Assembly: GCA_934256705.1 (NCBI GenBank)
Contig: CAKQPF010000053.1
Coordinates: 1-23,664, forward strand
Direction: 5' to 3'
DNA from: an uncultured Prevotella sp.
Lineage (GTDB): Bacteria; Bacteroidota; Bacteroidia; Bacteroidales; Bacteroidaceae
Length of the DNA stretch: 23,664 nucleotides
The translations under genes and the position numbers were made by a program. Position 1 is the stretch's first letter. Each line of letters begins with the position of its first letter. Under the pieces are notes generated by a model, which had not been told where the DNA came from, did no database searches, and was given only the letters and a program-made list of their open reading frames with translations. Below, piece by piece: positions 8,465 to 16,883 of the stretch.

Positions 8465-8480
8465 GCGTTACCGCCCGATA
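8465..8480 (+). repeat. half copy of the GCGTTACCGCCCGAT hairpin repeat
   Basis: GCGTTACCGCCCGATA matches the right half of the complete copies at 9723 and 11451 but lacks the left arm TCGGG, so it cannot form the full hairpin. It lies 22 nt before the aguA start. Confidence 0.65.
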
Positions 8481-8502
8481 TGATAATAAAGCAAGAAAAA
8501 AT

Positions 8503-9633
8503 ATGGAAAAGAAATACCTCCCCTCTGAATGGCATGAGCAGAAAGCCGTGCTCCTCACATGGCCCCACAAAGACACCGACTGGGCTCCATATCTCAATGA
8601 CATCACCGACATGGAGATGGAAATAGCGCGCAACGTCACCTATCACGAAGACCTCATCATAGCCACTCCCGACAGGGAAGCCGTGAAGAATCTTCTCGAT
8701 ACATGGCTCTCCCCTGCCCAGATGCAGAGAGTGTTCATCTATCAGATGCCAACCAACGACACATGGGCACGAGACCACGGCGCCATCACCTTATTATATA
8801 AGGGGGACACTGACGGCATGGCGGCACTTCTGCCGTCCGCTCACAGCCATGGAGCCACGCTGCTCGACTTCCGTTTCAACGGTTGGGGAGACAAATTCCG
8901 CGCCGACAAGGACAACGCCATTACCGCAAAGCTCCACGAAATGGGCGCTTTCGACAATCTCTATGCCGGAGAAAGCGAAGCCAAACCATGCTCCACAGAC
9001 CCTAAAAAGCAGGATATCACACTGGAAGACCACCTCGACTTCGTGCTGGAAGGCGGTTCGATAGAGAGCGACGGCAAAGGCACCATCTTCACCACATCCA
9101 TGTGTCTCCTTGCCCCACACCGCAACCAACCGATGGACAAAGCCGAGATAGAGGAACAGCTCAAGCGCCGTCTCTGTGCTGAAAGGGTGATATGGATAGA
9201 CCACGGCAATCTCATCGGAGATGATACTGACGGTCACATAGATACAACCGTCAGAATTGCTCCCGACGACACCCTGCTCTACGTGAAATGCTACGATGAG
9301 GAGGACGAGCAGTATGCCGACTTCCAAGCCATGGAGAAGCAGCTGGAGTCATTCCGCACCATCGAAGGCAAGCCTTACAGACTGCTCCCTCTCCCTATGC
9401 CTCGCGCCATATATGATGACGACGAGCGTCTCCCTGCCACTTACGCCAACTTCCTCATCATCAATGGAGCCGTCCTCGTGCCGACCTACAACCAGCCGGA
9501 CCTCGACCGCCAGGCCCTCGAAACCATTTCGAAGGCATTCCCCGACCGTGAGATTGTAGGCATTGACGCTCGTGTAGCCGTTCGTCAGCACGGTTCGCTG
9601 CATTGCCTTACCATGCAGTTTCCTGCGGAATAA
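8503..9633 (+). CDS. aguA: agmatine deiminase
   Basis: 376 residues of the peptidylarginine-deiminase-like family. The enzyme hydrolyses agmatine to N-carbamoylputrescine and ammonia (EC 3.5.3.12), part of arginine-to-putrescine conversion in the cytoplasm. The active-site segments are all visible: NDTWARDHG (86-93 region, D91), LEGGSIESDG (E183 onward), TDGHIDT with H245, and the nucleophile C368 in GSLHCLTMQ near the C-terminus. The N-terminal sequence with WHEQKAVLLTWPHKDTDW is also typical. The partner genes for N-carbamoylputrescine amidase (aguB) and arginine decarboxylase are not next to it. The ATG at 8503 is preferred because it gives the usual N-terminus and follows the repeat spacer. 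Confidence 0.92.
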   Translation: MEKKYLPSEWHEQKAVLLTWPHKDTDWAPYLNDITDMEMEIARNVTYHEDLIIATPDREAVKNLLDTWLSPAQMQRVFIYQMPTNDTWARDHGAITLLYKGDTDGMAALLPSAHSHGATLLDFRFNGWGDKFRADKDNAITAKLHEMGAFDNLYAGESEAKPCSTDPKKQDITLEDHLDFVLEGGSIESDGKGTIFTTSMCLLAPHRNQPMDKAEIEEQLKRRLCAERVIWIDHGNLIGDDTDGHIDTTVRIAPDDTLLYVKCYDEEDEQYADFQAMEKQLESFRTIEGKPYRLLPLPMPRAIYDDDERLPATYANFLIINGAVLVPTYNQPDLDRQALETISKAFPDREIVGIDARVAVRQHGSLHCLTMQFPAE

Positions 9634-9682
9634 GCAGCCCCTTCCCCACAAAAGAAGAAACATAGCGTCAGTGTGAGAGAGA

Positions 9683-9740
9683 GCCACTGTGTCGCTATTG
9701 GCCACCACTACGTCGCTATTGACCGCCACTGTGTCGGGCG
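9683..9740 (+). repeat. three imperfect tandem copies of a GCCAC...GTCGCTATTG motif
   Basis: Copies at 9683-9700, 9701-9721 and 9722-9740 share GCCACTGTGTCG or GCCACCACTACGTCG. The first two end in CTATTG, and the third runs into the hairpin repeat. The tandem appears to be local amplification of the left part of that repeat. Confidence 0.6.
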
Positions 9741-9754
9741 CGTTACCGCCCGAT
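9723..9754 (+). repeat. 32-nt hairpin repeat, copy 1
   Basis: A 32-nt block beginning CCGCCACTGTG and ending CCGCCCGAT is identical to 11451-11482. Its core, TCGGGCG (9734-9740) and CGCCCGA (9747-9753), is a perfect 7-bp stem with loop CGTTAC. Confidence 0.8.
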
Positions 9755-10021
9755 AGATCAAACGGAAAAACAGACTCCATTTCCATATATCCACACAGAC
9801 ACAAGTCAGAACAAACCATCGTAACAAAGCAGGGAAATGACAGTAATTCTTCACAAATGATTTCCATAGGTATTTACAGGATATAGCGCTGATTATGAGT
9901 CTTATGACAGAGAGAGAGCCATATCTGCATAATCACTTACAACACGCAAGTTAAAACACGTTAAAACGGACAAAACGTACCAATATTTAGCCTATTACAT
10001 AGACAAAAGAATATAAATGCC

Positions 10022-10052
10022 TTGCAAAGACTCGACAAAATGCCTAATTTTG
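10022..10052 (+). promoter_or_regulatory. promoter of the tolC-macAB operon
   Basis: TTG at 10022-10024 is followed after 20 nt by the -7 box TAATTTTG (10045-10052). A start near 10058 leaves a short leader before the ATG at 10077. It also argues against the in-frame ATG at 10017, which would lie upstream of the transcript start. Confidence 0.6.
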
Positions 10053-10076
10053 CCAACGTTTAGACATCAAACGGCT

Positions 10077-11408
10077 ATGAATATGTCAAAAAAAATAATT
10101 CTCACCACCATCCTGTCTCTCTCGATGCTCAGCATGGGAGCACAGAAGAAGTGGACTCTTCAGGACTGCATGGAATACGCCGCGCAGAACAATATCTCAC
10201 TGAAGAAGTCGGCTTTGCAGAAACAGATGAGCAATGAGGAACTGCTGTCATCCAAGGCGCAGCTGTTTCCGACGCTCAGTTTCTCATCAAACCAGAGTGT
10301 AAACTATCGCCCTTGGCCCAACGCAGGGCAGGCTACCGTCTCCAATGGCTATGTGCAGTCGGGCATTGACAAGGTGTATTACAACGGCTCCTACTCACTC
10401 ATGGGCAACTGGACCGTATGGAACGGCAACAGAAACACTAACCAGGTGAAGCTCAACCAGCTCTCCGTGGAGCAGAATGAATGCGACTCCGTCACCACTG
10501 CCCGCAACATCGAAGAGCAGATAGCCCAACTCTACGTGCAGATAGCATACGTAAAGGAGAACGTAGGCGTGCAGAAAGCCACTCTCGAATCGGCTATCAT
10601 CAACGAAAATCGCGGAAAAGAGATGCTGGAAGTAGGCAAAATGAGCAAAGCAGACCTCATGCAGCTCACCGCACAGCGTGCACAGGACGAATACAACGTG
10701 GTGCAGGCTGAAAGCGAAGTGCGCAATTACAAGCGACAGCTCAAGCAGATCCTCCAGATCACAGACACGGAAGAGTTTGACATCGCCGGTTTTGAAGCCT
10801 CTGACGAGATGGCTCTGGCAGACATTCCTGCCCTTCAGTCCGTCTATGACAATGCTTTACGCAACAGACCTGAATTCAAGAGCCTCGCCTTACAGGTGGA
10901 AAGCAGCGAAATAAGCAAGAAGATTGCCAAAGCACAGAGCCTCACCACCATCGGACTCACTGCAAGCGCAGGCACCAACACCACGAGCTTAGGCGACCAG
11001 AACTGGGGCATTCAGGCCAAGCAGAACTTCAGTCTCGGCGGCGGACTGAGCATCAGCGTGCCTATCATCGACCAAAGGCAGAAGCGCACTGCGGTCAACA
11101 AGGCTGAACTTTCCCGCCAACAAGCGCTCCTTGACATAAAAGACAAGCAGGTGGAGCTTTACAGCACGATAGAAAACTACTGGATCCAGGCTGAAAACAA
11201 GCAGAGCCAATACAAGGCTGCCAAAGTAAGCACCGAGAGCGCACAGACCAGTTACGACCTTCTCAGCGAGCAATTCCGCCTCGGACTCAAGAACATCGTG
11301 GAACTGCAGGAAGGCAAAAACCGCCTACTCTCTGCCCAGCAGAGCGAACTGCAAAGCAAATACATGGCCATCCTCAACATCAAGATGCTGGATTTTTACC
11401 AGAAGTAA
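10077..11408 (+). CDS. TolC-family outer-membrane efflux protein
   Basis: From the ATG at 10077 the product has 443 residues. An earlier in-frame ATG (10017) was set aside because it adds 20 residues before a clear signal peptide (KKIILTTILSLSMLSMGA, cleavage likely after A22) and lies upstream of the predicted transcript start. The mature protein opens with WTLQDCMEYAAQNN, the usual start of OEP repeats. Two long alpha-helical, Gln/Glu/Lys-rich halves follow, each with a beta segment, ending in the FRLGLKNIVELQEGKNRLLSAQQ block typical of the second repeat. It should trimerise as the outer-membrane duct of the pump encoded just downstream (macA, macB). Confidence 0.9.
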   Translation: MNMSKKIILTTILSLSMLSMGAQKKWTLQDCMEYAAQNNISLKKSALQKQMSNEELLSSKAQLFPTLSFSSNQSVNYRPWPNAGQATVSNGYVQSGIDKVYYNGSYSLMGNWTVWNGNRNTNQVKLNQLSVEQNECDSVTTARNIEEQIAQLYVQIAYVKENVGVQKATLESAIINENRGKEMLEVGKMSKADLMQLTAQRAQDEYNVVQAESEVRNYKRQLKQILQITDTEEFDIAGFEASDEMALADIPALQSVYDNALRNRPEFKSLALQVESSEISKKIAKAQSLTTIGLTASAGTNTTSLGDQNWGIQAKQNFSLGGGLSISVPIIDQRQKRTAVNKAELSRQQALLDIKDKQVELYSTIENYWIQAENKQSQYKAAKVSTESAQTSYDLLSEQFRLGLKNIVELQEGKNRLLSAQQSELQSKYMAILNIKMLDFYQK

Positions 11409-11450
11409 GGGAATGAAGGAATGAAAAATGAAGAATCTTCATTTTACCCT

Positions 11451-11482
11451 CCGCCACTGTGTCGGGCGCGTTACCGCCCGAT
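11451..11482 (+). repeat. 32-nt hairpin repeat, copy 2
   Basis: Identical to 9723-9754, with stem arms TCGGGCG (11462-11468) and CGCCCGA (11475-11481). It lies in the 104-nt gap between the tolC-like gene and macA, 30 nt before the macA ATG, so it is probably transcribed as RNA inside the operon. An in-frame GTG at 11459 falls inside it and is not a credible start. Confidence 0.8.
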
Positions 11483-11512
11483 TTTATATCAATAACAATC
11501 AAAACAAAGACA

Positions 11513-12709
11513 ATGAACAAGAGAAACATCATCATCGCAATAGCCGCCATTGCAGTCATAGCAGCGGCACTCTTCTTCTTCATGGGCAAGAAGAAGGACA
11601 CAAAGGTAAGTTTTGAGACTGCAAAAGTGCAGACTGCCACCATCACCACGAGCGTAACTGCCACCGGAACCATCGAGCCTGTCACCAGCGTTACTGTAGG
11701 TACACAGGTCAGCGGCATAGTAAGCCATCTCTACGTGGACTACAACAGCACGGTAAAGAAAGGCCAGGTAATCGCGGAACTCGACCGCACCAACCTCATG
11801 TCCGAGCTCAACAGCGCAAAGGCCAACCTCTCTTCTGCGCAGAGCGACATGCAGTATCAGCGCGGAAACTACCAGCGCTATCAGGCTCTTTACAAGAAAG
11901 GACTCGTCTCCGCTGATGAATATGAGAGCGCAAAACTGAGCTATGACCGCGCTGTGGAGTCTGTCAAGACTGCCAAGCAGAGCGTGGCACGAGCACAGAC
12001 AAACCTCGGTTACGCCACCATCACATCGCCTATCGACGGCATAGTGCTCAGCAAGTCGGTGGAAGAAGGACAGACCGTCGCTGCAAGCTTCAACACTCCG
12101 GAACTCTTTACCATCGCACAGGACCTCACCAATATGCAGGTAGTCGCTGACGTGGACGAGGCAGACATCGCTGACGTGAAGGAAGGAGCCAAGGTGACAT
12201 TCACCGTGGATGCCTATCCTGACGACGTTTTCCAGGGAAGCGTGACACAGGTGCGCCAGGCTGCCACCACTACTAACAACGTGGTGACTTACGAAGTGGT
12301 AATATCAGCACCTAATGCCGACCTGAAACTCAAGCCGGGACTCACCGCCAACGTCACCATCATCACCAATGAGAAGGCCAACGTATGCGCTGTCCCTGTC
12401 AAGGCGCTCCGCTTCAACCCTACCGAACTCATGCTTTCACCGGGCGAAAAGATAGTAAACTGCGAAGCAAAGAGCAAGGTATGGGTGAAACAAGGTCAGA
12501 CCATCCGCGCCATCGCCGTGGAGACAGGCATCAGCGACGGTGCTCTCACCGAGATAATCAGCGGACTGAAGGCTGGCGAAACCGTGATTACAGGCAATAA
12601 TGCCAACGGTATGGCTGACGCAGATGAAAGCGATGACGAAGAAGACAAGAACCCATTCATGCCAGGCCCTCCGGGAAAGAACAAGAACAAGGACGCTAAA
12701 AAGGACTAA
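11513..12709 (+). CDS. macA: MacA-type periplasmic adaptor (HlyD/RND membrane fusion protein)
   Basis: 398 residues from the ATG at 11513. The longer reading from GTG 11459 would begin inside a repeat and precede the membrane anchor. One N-terminal transmembrane helix (about 6-24) is followed by a split lipoyl domain (GTQVSGIVSHLYVDYNSTV near 60, and TSPIDGIVLSKSVEEGQTV), a coiled-coil hairpin between the two halves (about 93-165), a beta-barrel domain (VVADVDEADIADVKEG) and a membrane-proximal domain. The acidic, Lys- and Pro-rich tail (ESDDEEDKN to the end) looks disordered. MacA links the TolC duct to the MacB transporter and stimulates its ATPase. The macB ATPase gene starts 5 nt after the stop. 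Confidence 0.9.
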   Translation: MNKRNIIIAIAAIAVIAAALFFFMGKKKDTKVSFETAKVQTATITTSVTATGTIEPVTSVTVGTQVSGIVSHLYVDYNSTVKKGQVIAELDRTNLMSELNSAKANLSSAQSDMQYQRGNYQRYQALYKKGLVSADEYESAKLSYDRAVESVKTAKQSVARAQTNLGYATITSPIDGIVLSKSVEEGQTVAASFNTPELFTIAQDLTNMQVVADVDEADIADVKEGAKVTFTVDAYPDDVFQGSVTQVRQAATTTNNVVTYEVVISAPNADLKLKPGLTANVTIITNEKANVCAVPVKALRFNPTELMLSPGEKIVNCEAKSKVWVKQGQTIRAIAVETGISDGALTEIISGLKAGETVITGNNANGMADADESDDEEDKNPFMPGPPGKNKNKDAKKD

Positions 12710-12714
12710 GCACT

Positions 12715-13470
12715 ATGGAAGAGAAGAGAAAAGTGGTCATCGAACTCGACAACGTGAAGCGTAATTTCACCGTCGGTTCGGAGACCGTACACGCCCTCAG
12801 AGGCGTGTCCTTCAAGATATACGAGGGAGAATTCGTCACCATCATGGGCACATCAGGATCAGGCAAATCCACTTTGCTCAACCAGCTTGGATGCCTCGAC
12901 ACCCCTACCTCCGGTGAATACTACCTCGACGGCATAAGCGTAAGGCAGATGAAGCGAAGCCAAAGGGCAAAACTGAGAAACAGAAAGATCGGTTTTGTCT
13001 TCCAGAATTACAACCTGCTCGCCAAGACCACTTCGGTGGAAAACGTCGAACTGCCCCTCATGTATAACAAGGAGTACAATGCAAAGCAGCGTCGCGAGGC
13101 TGCCATCAAGGCTCTGGAGCAGGTAGGACTCGGCAACCGCCTCTACCATAAGTCAAACCAGATGTCGGGAGGACAGATGCAGCGCGTGGCTATAGCAAGG
13201 GCTTTGGTCAACAATCCCGCCGTAATCCTTGCCGACGAGGCCACAGGTAACCTCGATACGCGCACTTCCTTCGAGATGCTTGTGCTCTTCCAGAAGCTTC
13301 ATGCCGAGGGAAGAACCATCATCTTCGTCACACATAACCCCGAGATAGCGCAGTATTCCAGCCGTAACATCATGCTCCGCGACGGCCTTATCCGCGAGGA
13401 TGTCATCAACGAACATATCCTCTCAGCCGCCGATGCACTTGCTGCACTGCCTATCCCTAACGACCAGTAA
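12715..13470 (+). CDS. macB: MacB-type ABC transporter ATP-binding protein
   Basis: The 251-residue ATPase belongs to the LolD/MacB family: Walker A GTSGSGKS (45-52), Q-loop Q97 (GFVFQNYNLL), signature MSGGQ (150-154) followed by MQRVAIARAL, Walker B ILADEA with D174 and E175, then TGNLDT, and H-loop H207 (FVTHNPE). In Proteobacteria MacB is one chain of ATPase plus permease; here the ATPase is a separate gene, with the permease 11 nt downstream. The symbol refers to the ATPase half only. The substrate is not predictable from sequence; MacB relatives export macrolides, peptides or siderophores. Confidence 0.88.
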   Translation: MEEKRKVVIELDNVKRNFTVGSETVHALRGVSFKIYEGEFVTIMGTSGSGKSTLLNQLGCLDTPTSGEYYLDGISVRQMKRSQRAKLRNRKIGFVFQNYNLLAKTTSVENVELPLMYNKEYNAKQRREAAIKALEQVGLGNRLYHKSNQMSGGQMQRVAIARALVNNPAVILADEATGNLDTRTSFEMLVLFQKLHAEGRTIIFVTHNPEIAQYSSRNIMLRDGLIREDVINEHILSAADALAALPIPNDQ

Positions 13471-13481
13471 ATACCTCCAAC

Positions 13482-14708
13482 ATGAGTATAATAAACCTAT
13501 TCAAGATTGCATTCCGCGCAATAGCGAACAATAAGTTCCGCTCTTTCCTCTCCATGCTCGGCATCATCATCGGCGTAGCTGCCGTGATAGTGATGATGGC
13601 TATCGGTCAAGGTTCGAAGGAAAGCATCAGAAAGAACATCTCGCAGATGGGCACCAACGTCATAATGATACGTCCTGGAGCCGACATGATGGGAGGCGTG
13701 CGCCAGGATCCGTCGTCCATGCAGACGCTGAAGGTGGCTGACTATGAGTCTATCCTCAAGGAAAAGAAATACGTCACCTACGTTTCACCTGAAGTCAACG
13801 CAAGCGGACAGGCGATTTATGGCGCCAACAACACCAACACCACCATCTACGGAGAGTCGCTCGACTATCTCGACATCAAGCAATGGGAAGTGGCTGAGGG
13901 CGTCGCCTTCACCGATGAGGACGTGAAGAAGAATGCTAAAGTGTGCCTCGTGGGCAAGACCATCGTCGATGAGCTCTTCCCTGACGGCTCGGATCCTGTA
14001 GGAAAGACCATACGATTCAAGAGCATCCCCTTCCGCATCTGCGGAGTGTTGAAGTCAAAGGGCTACAACAACTGGGGCATGGACCAGGACAATGTCATCA
14101 TCGCGCCTTACACCACAGTGATGAAACGTATCGCCGCACAGACCTTCTTCTCGTCATTCACCTGCTCTGCAATATCGGAAGAACTGACCGACGAGGCCAT
14201 CGACGAACTGACACAGGTGCTGCGCAGCAACCATAAGATAAAGGACACATCCGGCGACAGCGATGACTTCACCATCAGAAGCCAGCAGGAAATGATGGAG
14301 ACCATGTCATCGACCATGGACACCGTGACGATAATCCTCGTGGTGGCAGCTGCATTCTCCCTCCTCGTGGCAGGCATAGGCATCATGAACATCATGCTCG
14401 TCAGCGTGACAGAGCGCACCAAGGAGATAGGTCTCAGAATGTCAGTAGGCGCCAGAGGCATCGACATCAGCAACCAGTTTCTCATCGAGTCGGTGATAAT
14501 ATCGCTGACGGGAGGCATCATCGGCATCATTCTCGGAGAGTCAATATCGGCACTTGCCACAGCTGTGTTCCATCTGCCTACAAGCGTTCCGGCATGGAGC
14601 ATCATCGTGAGCTTCATCGTCTGCACCATCATCGGTGTGGGATTCGGATATTTCCCGGCACGAAAAGCAGCGAGAATGGACCCTATAGAGGCCATCAGAT
14701 ACGAATAG
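13482..14708 (+). CDS. MacB-type ABC transporter permease (FtsX family)
   Basis: 408 residues in the MacB permease layout. A cytoplasmic N-terminal amphipathic stretch (FKIAFRAIANNKFRSFLSML) leads to TM1 (about 21-41) and then a large periplasmic MacB_PCD domain (about 45-280). Three C-terminal helices follow (about 282-307, 332-355 and 369-392), containing the FtsX hallmark TERTKEIGLRMSVGAR, and the protein ends in PARKAARMDPIEAIRYE. With the ATPase gene 11 nt upstream it makes one MacB transporter, a mechanotransmission pump that works with MacA and TolC across the periplasm. Confidence 0.9.
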   Translation: MSIINLFKIAFRAIANNKFRSFLSMLGIIIGVAAVIVMMAIGQGSKESIRKNISQMGTNVIMIRPGADMMGGVRQDPSSMQTLKVADYESILKEKKYVTYVSPEVNASGQAIYGANNTNTTIYGESLDYLDIKQWEVAEGVAFTDEDVKKNAKVCLVGKTIVDELFPDGSDPVGKTIRFKSIPFRICGVLKSKGYNNWGMDQDNVIIAPYTTVMKRIAAQTFFSSFTCSAISEELTDEAIDELTQVLRSNHKIKDTSGDSDDFTIRSQQEMMETMSSTMDTVTIILVVAAAFSLLVAGIGIMNIMLVSVTERTKEIGLRMSVGARGIDISNQFLIESVIISLTGGIIGIILGESISALATAVFHLPTSVPAWSIIVSFIVCTIIGVGFGYFPARKAARMDPIEAIRYE

Positions 14709-14726
14709 ACCATATCTCATCCATCG

Positions 14727-14770
14727 TCAGGATCATCAGGAGTGCAACCATATATTCCTGATTATCCTGA
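14727..14770 (+). promoter_or_regulatory. 15-bp stem-loop between the macB permease and the LytS kinase gene
   Basis: Arms TCAGGATCATCAGGA (14727-14741) and TCCTGATTATCCTGA (14756-14770) pair with one mismatch around a 14-nt loop. No T-run follows, so it is a poor intrinsic terminator. It could be a processing or partial termination site that sets different levels of pump and regulator, or a protein-binding palindrome. No -7 box was found between it and the kinase gene. Confidence 0.55.
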
Positions 14771-14820
14771 CCATGACATTTATAAATACAGAACGGGAAC
14801 CTTAAAAAAACAGCAGCAAG

Positions 14821-15900
14821 ATGAAATTCAGCAGAACTAATACCATACATTTCTTCGCCATAATGGCCGTACTTCTCATGCCTCTCATGTTCATGCGGCC
14901 GGAAGAAGAACTGACACTCACGCTCTATCTGTTCAAGAGCGTGACCTCCGTGGCGATGCTATTGGTCTTCTATGTCAATTTCCTTTGGCTCGTGCCGAAG
15001 CTGATCGAGACTGATGACAAGACGAAATTCGTATATGTCAATTTCGTCATCATCATCGTCGGAGCCATCATCATGATGAAGATGCGTGGATTCGAATTCA
15101 GATATATCGACATGGCAAAGCACTTCAAGCCACGCCACGCCATGTCATTGCCGCCTTTCTACCATGTTCTCATCGTGCTGCGTGACGGGCTCAACCTCAT
15201 CCTCTCCACCCTGATAGCCTACAGCATCAGGATGACAGAGCATGCCCACAGGCAGAACCACCTGCGACAGGAGGCGGAAGTCGCCAAGCGCGAGGCGGAA
15301 CTGCGCGGCCTTCGCTTTCAGATCTCCCCGCATTTTCTCCTCAACACCCTCAACAACATCTACGCCCTCACCGCCATCAGCACCGAAAGGGCGCAGGATG
15401 CCATAATGCAGCTGTCACGGTTGCTCCGCCACATGCTCTATGAGAGTCAGGAGAAGATGGTCAGTCTCAGGCAGGAGACCGACTTCATACGGTCCTATGT
15501 CGATCTGATGAAGCTGCGACTGGCCAGAAATGTCACTGTGGACATGGACATTTCAGTGCCTGACAACGACAATATCACCGTGGCTCCGCTGCTCTTCATC
15601 TCCCTGGTGGAGAACGCTTTCAAGCATGGCGTGAGTGCTTCTGCGCCTTCTTCCATATCCATCAGCATCTCCGTCACTGACTCGGACGGAAAGGATTGCC
15701 CGGAAAGCGAAGGCAGAACAATAAGATGTCACGTCTCAAATACCAACTTCCCTAAGACCGACACCGACAGAAGCGGGCACGGAATAGGGCTTCAGCAGGT
15801 AAGACAACGACTGAATGCCACATACAAAGACCACTACCGCTGGACCTGCGGAGTGGATGAAACAGACAGATTGTATCACTCAGAGATTGTTCTCTGGTAA
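14821..15900 (+). CDS. LytS-type membrane sensor histidine kinase (His_kinase family)
   Basis: 359 residues. Four hydrophobic helices (about 9-26, 35-57, 70-87 and 116-137) are joined by a coiled coil to a His_kinase/HATPase core. The phospho-acceptor region is FQISPHFLLNTLNN with H171, the N-box is SLVENAFKHG (E264, N265), and the lid is GHGIGLQQVRQRL. There is no separate sensor domain, so the signal is probably read in or at the membrane. The partner LytTR regulator starts 13 nt after the stop. The pair follows the MacAB-TolC genes on the same strand after a 112-nt gap with a stem-loop, which suggests, without proving, that it controls or monitors that pump. Confidence 0.9.
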   Translation: MKFSRTNTIHFFAIMAVLLMPLMFMRPEEELTLTLYLFKSVTSVAMLLVFYVNFLWLVPKLIETDDKTKFVYVNFVIIIVGAIIMMKMRGFEFRYIDMAKHFKPRHAMSLPPFYHVLIVLRDGLNLILSTLIAYSIRMTEHAHRQNHLRQEAEVAKREAELRGLRFQISPHFLLNTLNNIYALTAISTERAQDAIMQLSRLLRHMLYESQEKMVSLRQETDFIRSYVDLMKLRLARNVTVDMDISVPDNDNITVAPLLFISLVENAFKHGVSASAPSSISISISVTDSDGKDCPESEGRTIRCHVSNTNFPKTDTDRSGHGIGLQQVRQRLNATYKDHYRWTCGVDETDRLYHSEIVLW

Positions 15901-15913
15901 AAAAACAAATATT

Positions 15914-16627
15914 ATGACACTAAATTGTGCAATAATCGATGACGAGCCTCTGGCAGCTGACTTGCTGGCCGGATATGCAAAAAAGACTCCTTTCCTCAAT
16001 CTTGTAGGCGTATATAACAGTGCCATTGACGCAATGCGCACACTGAGAACCTCTCCTGTAGATCTGCTTTTCCTCGACATCCAGATGCCGGAACTGAGCG
16101 GACTTGAGTTTGCCACTATCCTTCCTGAGGATGTAATGATTGTCTTCACCACGGCATTCGACAGATATGCCATCGACAGTTTCAAGGCTAACACGGTGGA
16201 TTACCTCCTGAAGCCTGTCTCTTACGACAATTTCGTCAAGGCTTGCGACAAGGCTCTGAGACGCTTCACCGACCGCAGGAAAGCGGAGATATACTCCAGG
16301 GACAGAGTGGCTTACGTGAAAAGCGACTATAAACTCGTGCGTGTCAACCTCGACGACATACTCTATGTCGAGGGCGTAAAGGACTATGTGAAGATAGTGC
16401 TCGAAGGCAATGCCCAGCCGATACAGAGCCTTATGAACATGCGCACATTCGAAGAGTTTCTGCCTAAGCCGGAATTCATGCGCGTCCACCGCTCTTATAT
16501 CGTCCACATGCCGAAGGTAAGCATGGTGGATCGTCTGCGCCTGACCATCGGTGACGTGCTTATCCCTGTCTCCGACACATACAAGGACGCTGTGCAGAGC
16601 TACATTGATTCACATACTCTCTGCTAA
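15914..16627 (+). CDS. LytTR-family response regulator
   Basis: 237 residues from the ATG at 15914, which places the receiver acid pair correctly; the open frame begins 99 nt earlier inside the kinase gene. The receiver domain (1-about 120) has D9 and D10, phospho-acceptor D55 in LFLDIQMPE, T80 and K100 (DYLLKPVS). The C-terminal LytTR DNA-binding domain (about 130-237) includes YVEGVKDYVKI and FMRVHRSYIVHM. LytTR proteins bind paired direct repeats rather than using a helix-turn-helix. It is paired with the kinase 13 nt upstream, and a strong terminator follows. Confidence 0.92.
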   Translation: MTLNCAIIDDEPLAADLLAGYAKKTPFLNLVGVYNSAIDAMRTLRTSPVDLLFLDIQMPELSGLEFATILPEDVMIVFTTAFDRYAIDSFKANTVDYLLKPVSYDNFVKACDKALRRFTDRRKAEIYSRDRVAYVKSDYKLVRVNLDDILYVEGVKDYVKIVLEGNAQPIQSLMNMRTFEEFLPKPEFMRVHRSYIVHMPKVSMVDRLRLTIGDVLIPVSDTYKDAVQSYIDSHTLC

Positions 16628-16640
16628 ACTGATATAATGA

Positions 16641-16679
16641 ATAAATAGGTGGTCAAAACAATATTGACCACCTATTTAT
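16641..16679 (+). terminator. perfect 16-bp stem-loop after the LytSR operon
   Basis: Arms 16641-16656 (ATAAATAGGTGGTCAA) and 16664-16679 (TTGACCACCTATTTAT) are perfectly complementary around the 7-nt loop AACAATA. It begins 13 nt after the regulator's stop codon, and short T-runs occur within the next 15 nt. Its right arm is repeated exactly at 20163-20178, across the start codon of the second LytTR gene. Confidence 0.7.
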
Positions 16680-16852
16680 ATTATGGCATTTTTGATTTGC
16701 ATACATTGAGCCACAAAGAGATAGAGACGATACTGCACACTGCAAGTTGAGTGTGCGCAAAAGCATGGAAACAGCTATGCCGTTCATCCGCTTTTTCCAA
16801 CATTTCGGGTACAAAAAATGTGAAAAAATGCGGTAAATGCGTCCCATTTTCA

Positions 16853-16860
16853 TAATTTTG
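16853..16860 (+). promoter_or_regulatory. putative -7 box of the acyl-CoA synthetase gene
   Basis: TAATTTTG fits TAnnTTTG and would give a leader of about 63 nt. No TTTG is present 20 nt upstream. The remaining sequence between 16680 and 16852 shows no gene. Confidence 0.5.
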
Positions 16861-16883
16861 CATCAGATTTTACGAGCAGACAC

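Larger units (their letters stand above)
9634..10021. other. intergenic region between aguA and the tolC-like gene
   Basis: No gene is supported. The region holds a triplicated GTCGCTATTG-type motif (9683-9740), the full hairpin repeat (9723-9754) and an 8-bp inverted pair TGATTATG (9890-9897) / CATAATCA (9928-9935). No T-rich terminator was found for aguA. Confidence 0.6.

Noticed and set aside
9890..9935. 8-bp inverted repeat TGATTATG / CATAATCA considered as a terminator
   Set aside because: The loop is about 30 nt and no T-run follows, so it is probably chance in AT-rich DNA.
10017..10076. Upstream ATG extension of the tolC-like gene
   Set aside because: It would lie before the predicted transcription start and put 20 residues ahead of a clear signal peptide.
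11459..11512. GTG start for macA
   Set aside because: It begins inside the 32-nt hairpin repeat and places 18 residues before the membrane anchor; the ATG at 11513 fits the family.
15815..15913. Longer N-terminus for the first LytTR regulator
   Set aside because: It overlaps the kinase gene and adds 33 residues before a receiver domain that starts normally at the ATG at 15914.
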